Of a stretch of DNA of 14,286 nt, positions 13,068 through 14,286 are shown piece after piece (position 1 is the first letter of the stretch; each line of letters opens with the position of its first letter). Below the pieces are notes generated by a model, which did not search any database, was not told the origin of the DNA, and saw only the letters and a list, made by a program, of their open reading frames with translations. A program made the translations under genes and the position numbers. Origin of the DNA: Clostridiales bacterium (lineage in GTDB: Bacteria > Bacillota > Clostridia > Oscillospirales > Oscillospiraceae); NCBI GenBank assembly GCA_019418025.1, contig DYCR01000002.1, forward strand, positions 126,148 to 140,433, given 5' to 3'.

Positions 13068-14286
13068 ATGGAAAACTTATATGATGTGGTAGTGATCGGC
13101 GGCGGCCCGGCAGGGCTTACAGCAGCGCTGTATTTGGCGCGCGCACGCTACCGGGTTCTGGTTGTGGAAAAAGACCATTTCGGCGGCCAGATCACCATTA
13201 CCTCAGAGGTGGTAAATTATCCCGGTGTAAATAAAACAAGCGGAACAGCCCTTGCAGAAGGTATGCGCAGACAGGCGGAAGGCTTTGGCGCAGAATTTTT
13301 ACTGGCAGAGGTTACTGGGCTTGATATGCATTCAGATGTAAAAACTGTCCACACAAACCGAGGTGATCTCAGGTGTTTTGGCGTTCTTCTTGCAACGGGA
13401 GCGCACCCGAGACAGGTTGGGTTTCAAGGGGAAAATGAGTTCCGTGGACGTGGCGTAGCCTACTGCGCTACCTGTGATGGAGAATTCTTTACCGATAAAG
13501 AGGTCTTTGTGATAGGCGGAGGATTCGCCGCCGCCGAGGAGAGCGTATTCTTGACCAAATATGCCCGCCATGTGACGATGCTTATTTGCACCGATGACTT
13601 TACCTGTGCAGAGTCCACTGCCGACGCAGCACGAAAGCATGAGAAGATCACGATTCTGACCAATACAGCGGTAGAGTCTGTCTCGGGTGACAGCGCACTG
13701 CGTAAGATTCGATATCGAAACCTGAAAACCGGACAGGTGACGGAGTTCGTTGCAGAAGACGGAGAGAGCTTTGGCGTGTTTGTGTTTGCCGGTTATGAAC
13801 CTGAAACGGAACTCATCAAGGGTCTGGCGGAACGAAATGAGCAGGGGTATGTGATTACGGACCGGAGTCAGAAAACATCATTGGATGGGCTTTATGCAGC
13901 AGGTGATGTGTGCGTAAAACCTTTGCGTCAGGTCGTTACGGCAGTAGGGGATGGGGCCTTGGCGGCAACAGAGCTGGAACGGCTGGCTGCTGCTATGCAG
14001 CAAAAAACGGGACTGCATCCCAAACTCCCGGTAAGTCGGGTTGCCCAGTCGGAATCAACGGCAGAATCTCAACAGCCGGATGATCTGTTCACGGAGGATA
14101 TGCTTTCGCAGCTGCAAACCGTGTTTGGGAGAATGGAATCGGCCTTAGTTCTGCGGCTGTACCTGAATGAAACCCCTCTTTCTGAGGAATTGCAGAGGTA
14201 TATGGATCGGATGGCGGCTTTAACGGATAAACTGACAGTGGAAGTTGCCCCGCCTGAGGAAGCAGAGCATTTGCCCTGTGTCAAGG
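13068..14286 (+). CDS. Thioredoxin-reductase-like flavoprotein with C-terminal AhpF-NTD-like domain, cut by the window end
   Basis: At least 406 residues are visible. Residues 1-305 are a thioredoxin-reductase core: GGGPAG (11-16, FAD), VNYPG, AYCATCDG with redox Cys133 and Cys136, GGGFAAAEE (150-158) and YAAGDV. The usual NADPH-binding HRRxxFRA is replaced by ICTDDFTCAES, so NADPH is unlikely to be the donor; NADH or ferredoxin are alternatives. After a Gln/Ser-rich linker (310-340), residues 341 onward (EDMLSQLQTVFGRM, LVLRLYLNETP, MAALTDKLTVEV) resemble the thioredoxin-fold N-terminal domain of AhpF, here placed at the C-terminal end. AGGTGA precedes the ATG at 13068. It lies 51 nt after ahpC and very likely recycles it. 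The family call is firm; the domain order is clear, but the end of the second domain is outside the window. Confidence 0.88.
   Translation, partial: MENLYDVVVIGGGPAGLTAALYLARARYRVLVVEKDHFGGQITITSEVVNYPGVNKTSGTALAEGMRRQAEGFGAEFLLAEVTGLDMHSDVKTVHTNRGDLRCFGVLLATGAHPRQVGFQGENEFRGRGVAYCATCDGEFFTDKEVFVIGGGFAAAEESVFLTKYARHVTMLICTDDFTCAESTADAARKHEKITILTNTAVESVSGDSALRKIRYRNLKTGQVTEFVAEDGESFGVFVFAGYEPETELIKGLAERNEQGYVITDRSQKTSLDGLYAAGDVCVKPLRQVVTAVGDGALAATELERLAAAMQQKTGLHPKLPVSRVAQSESTAESQQPDDLFTEDMLSQLQTVFGRMESALVLRLYLNETPLSEELQRYMDRMAALTDKLTVEVAPPEEAEHLPCVK

Noticed and set aside
1..14286. Mobile element, CRISPR, toxin-antitoxin or phage-defence locus
   Set aside because: No transposase, integrase, direct-repeat array or paired small toxin-antitoxin genes could be found on either strand.

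Overview
The window looks like chromosomal DNA from an anaerobic, gut-type Clostridia (Firmicutes). The grounds are near-balanced base composition, strong GGAGG-type ribosome binding sites on almost every gene, consensus sigma-A-like promoters, compact operons with short overlaps, and gene families typical of such anaerobes: a short QueG-like Fe-S protein, an old-yellow-enzyme/Fe-S/FAD reductase, and AhpC with a clostridial thioredoxin-reductase-like partner. Genus-level assignment is not possible from sequence reading alone. I see no insertion sequence, integrase, CRISPR array, tRNA or rRNA.

Layout. (1) 1-731, minus: 5' part of a YeiH-type putative sulfate exporter, with its own promoter (855-883) and a leader of about 117 nt holding two perfect hairpins. 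(2) 1060-1902, plus: a short epoxyqueuosine-reductase-like protein with its own promoter. (3) 2121-6188, plus: a three-gene operon with overlapping genes. It encodes a winged-helix/nucleotidyltransferase/choline-kinase fusion, a second LicC-type cytidylyltransferase and a BCCT transporter, and ends at a bidirectional terminator (6257-6288). (4) 6314-9500, minus: a 648-aa FMN/4Fe-4S/FAD reductase and an AraC-family regulator. The two are separated by a terminator whose stem starts inside the end of the regulator gene. (5) 9676-10614, minus: a secreted lipoprotein alpha/beta hydrolase behind a perfect-consensus promoter. (6) 10934-11389, plus: a small P-loop kinase-like protein; 11419-12081, minus: a six-helix membrane protein. 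(7) 12453-14286, plus: AhpC peroxiredoxin followed by a thioredoxin-reductase-like flavoprotein carrying an AhpF-N-terminal-like domain at its C-terminal end. The second gene is cut by the window.

How the genes work together. Region 3 reads as a choline (or related amino-alcohol) scavenging and activation module: BCCT import, phosphorylation by the LicA-like domain, then CDP activation by one or both LicC-like domains. The product could feed phosphocholine decoration of a surface glycan or a CDP-alcohol lipid pathway; no LicD or other transferase is present here. The fused winged-helix domain, operator-like dyads near the transcription start and a long inverted repeat covering the ribosome binding site suggest self-control by the pathway. 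This is the most distinctive part of the window. Region 7 is a peroxide-defence pair, with an 18-bp palindrome placed like a repressor site at the ahpC transcription start.
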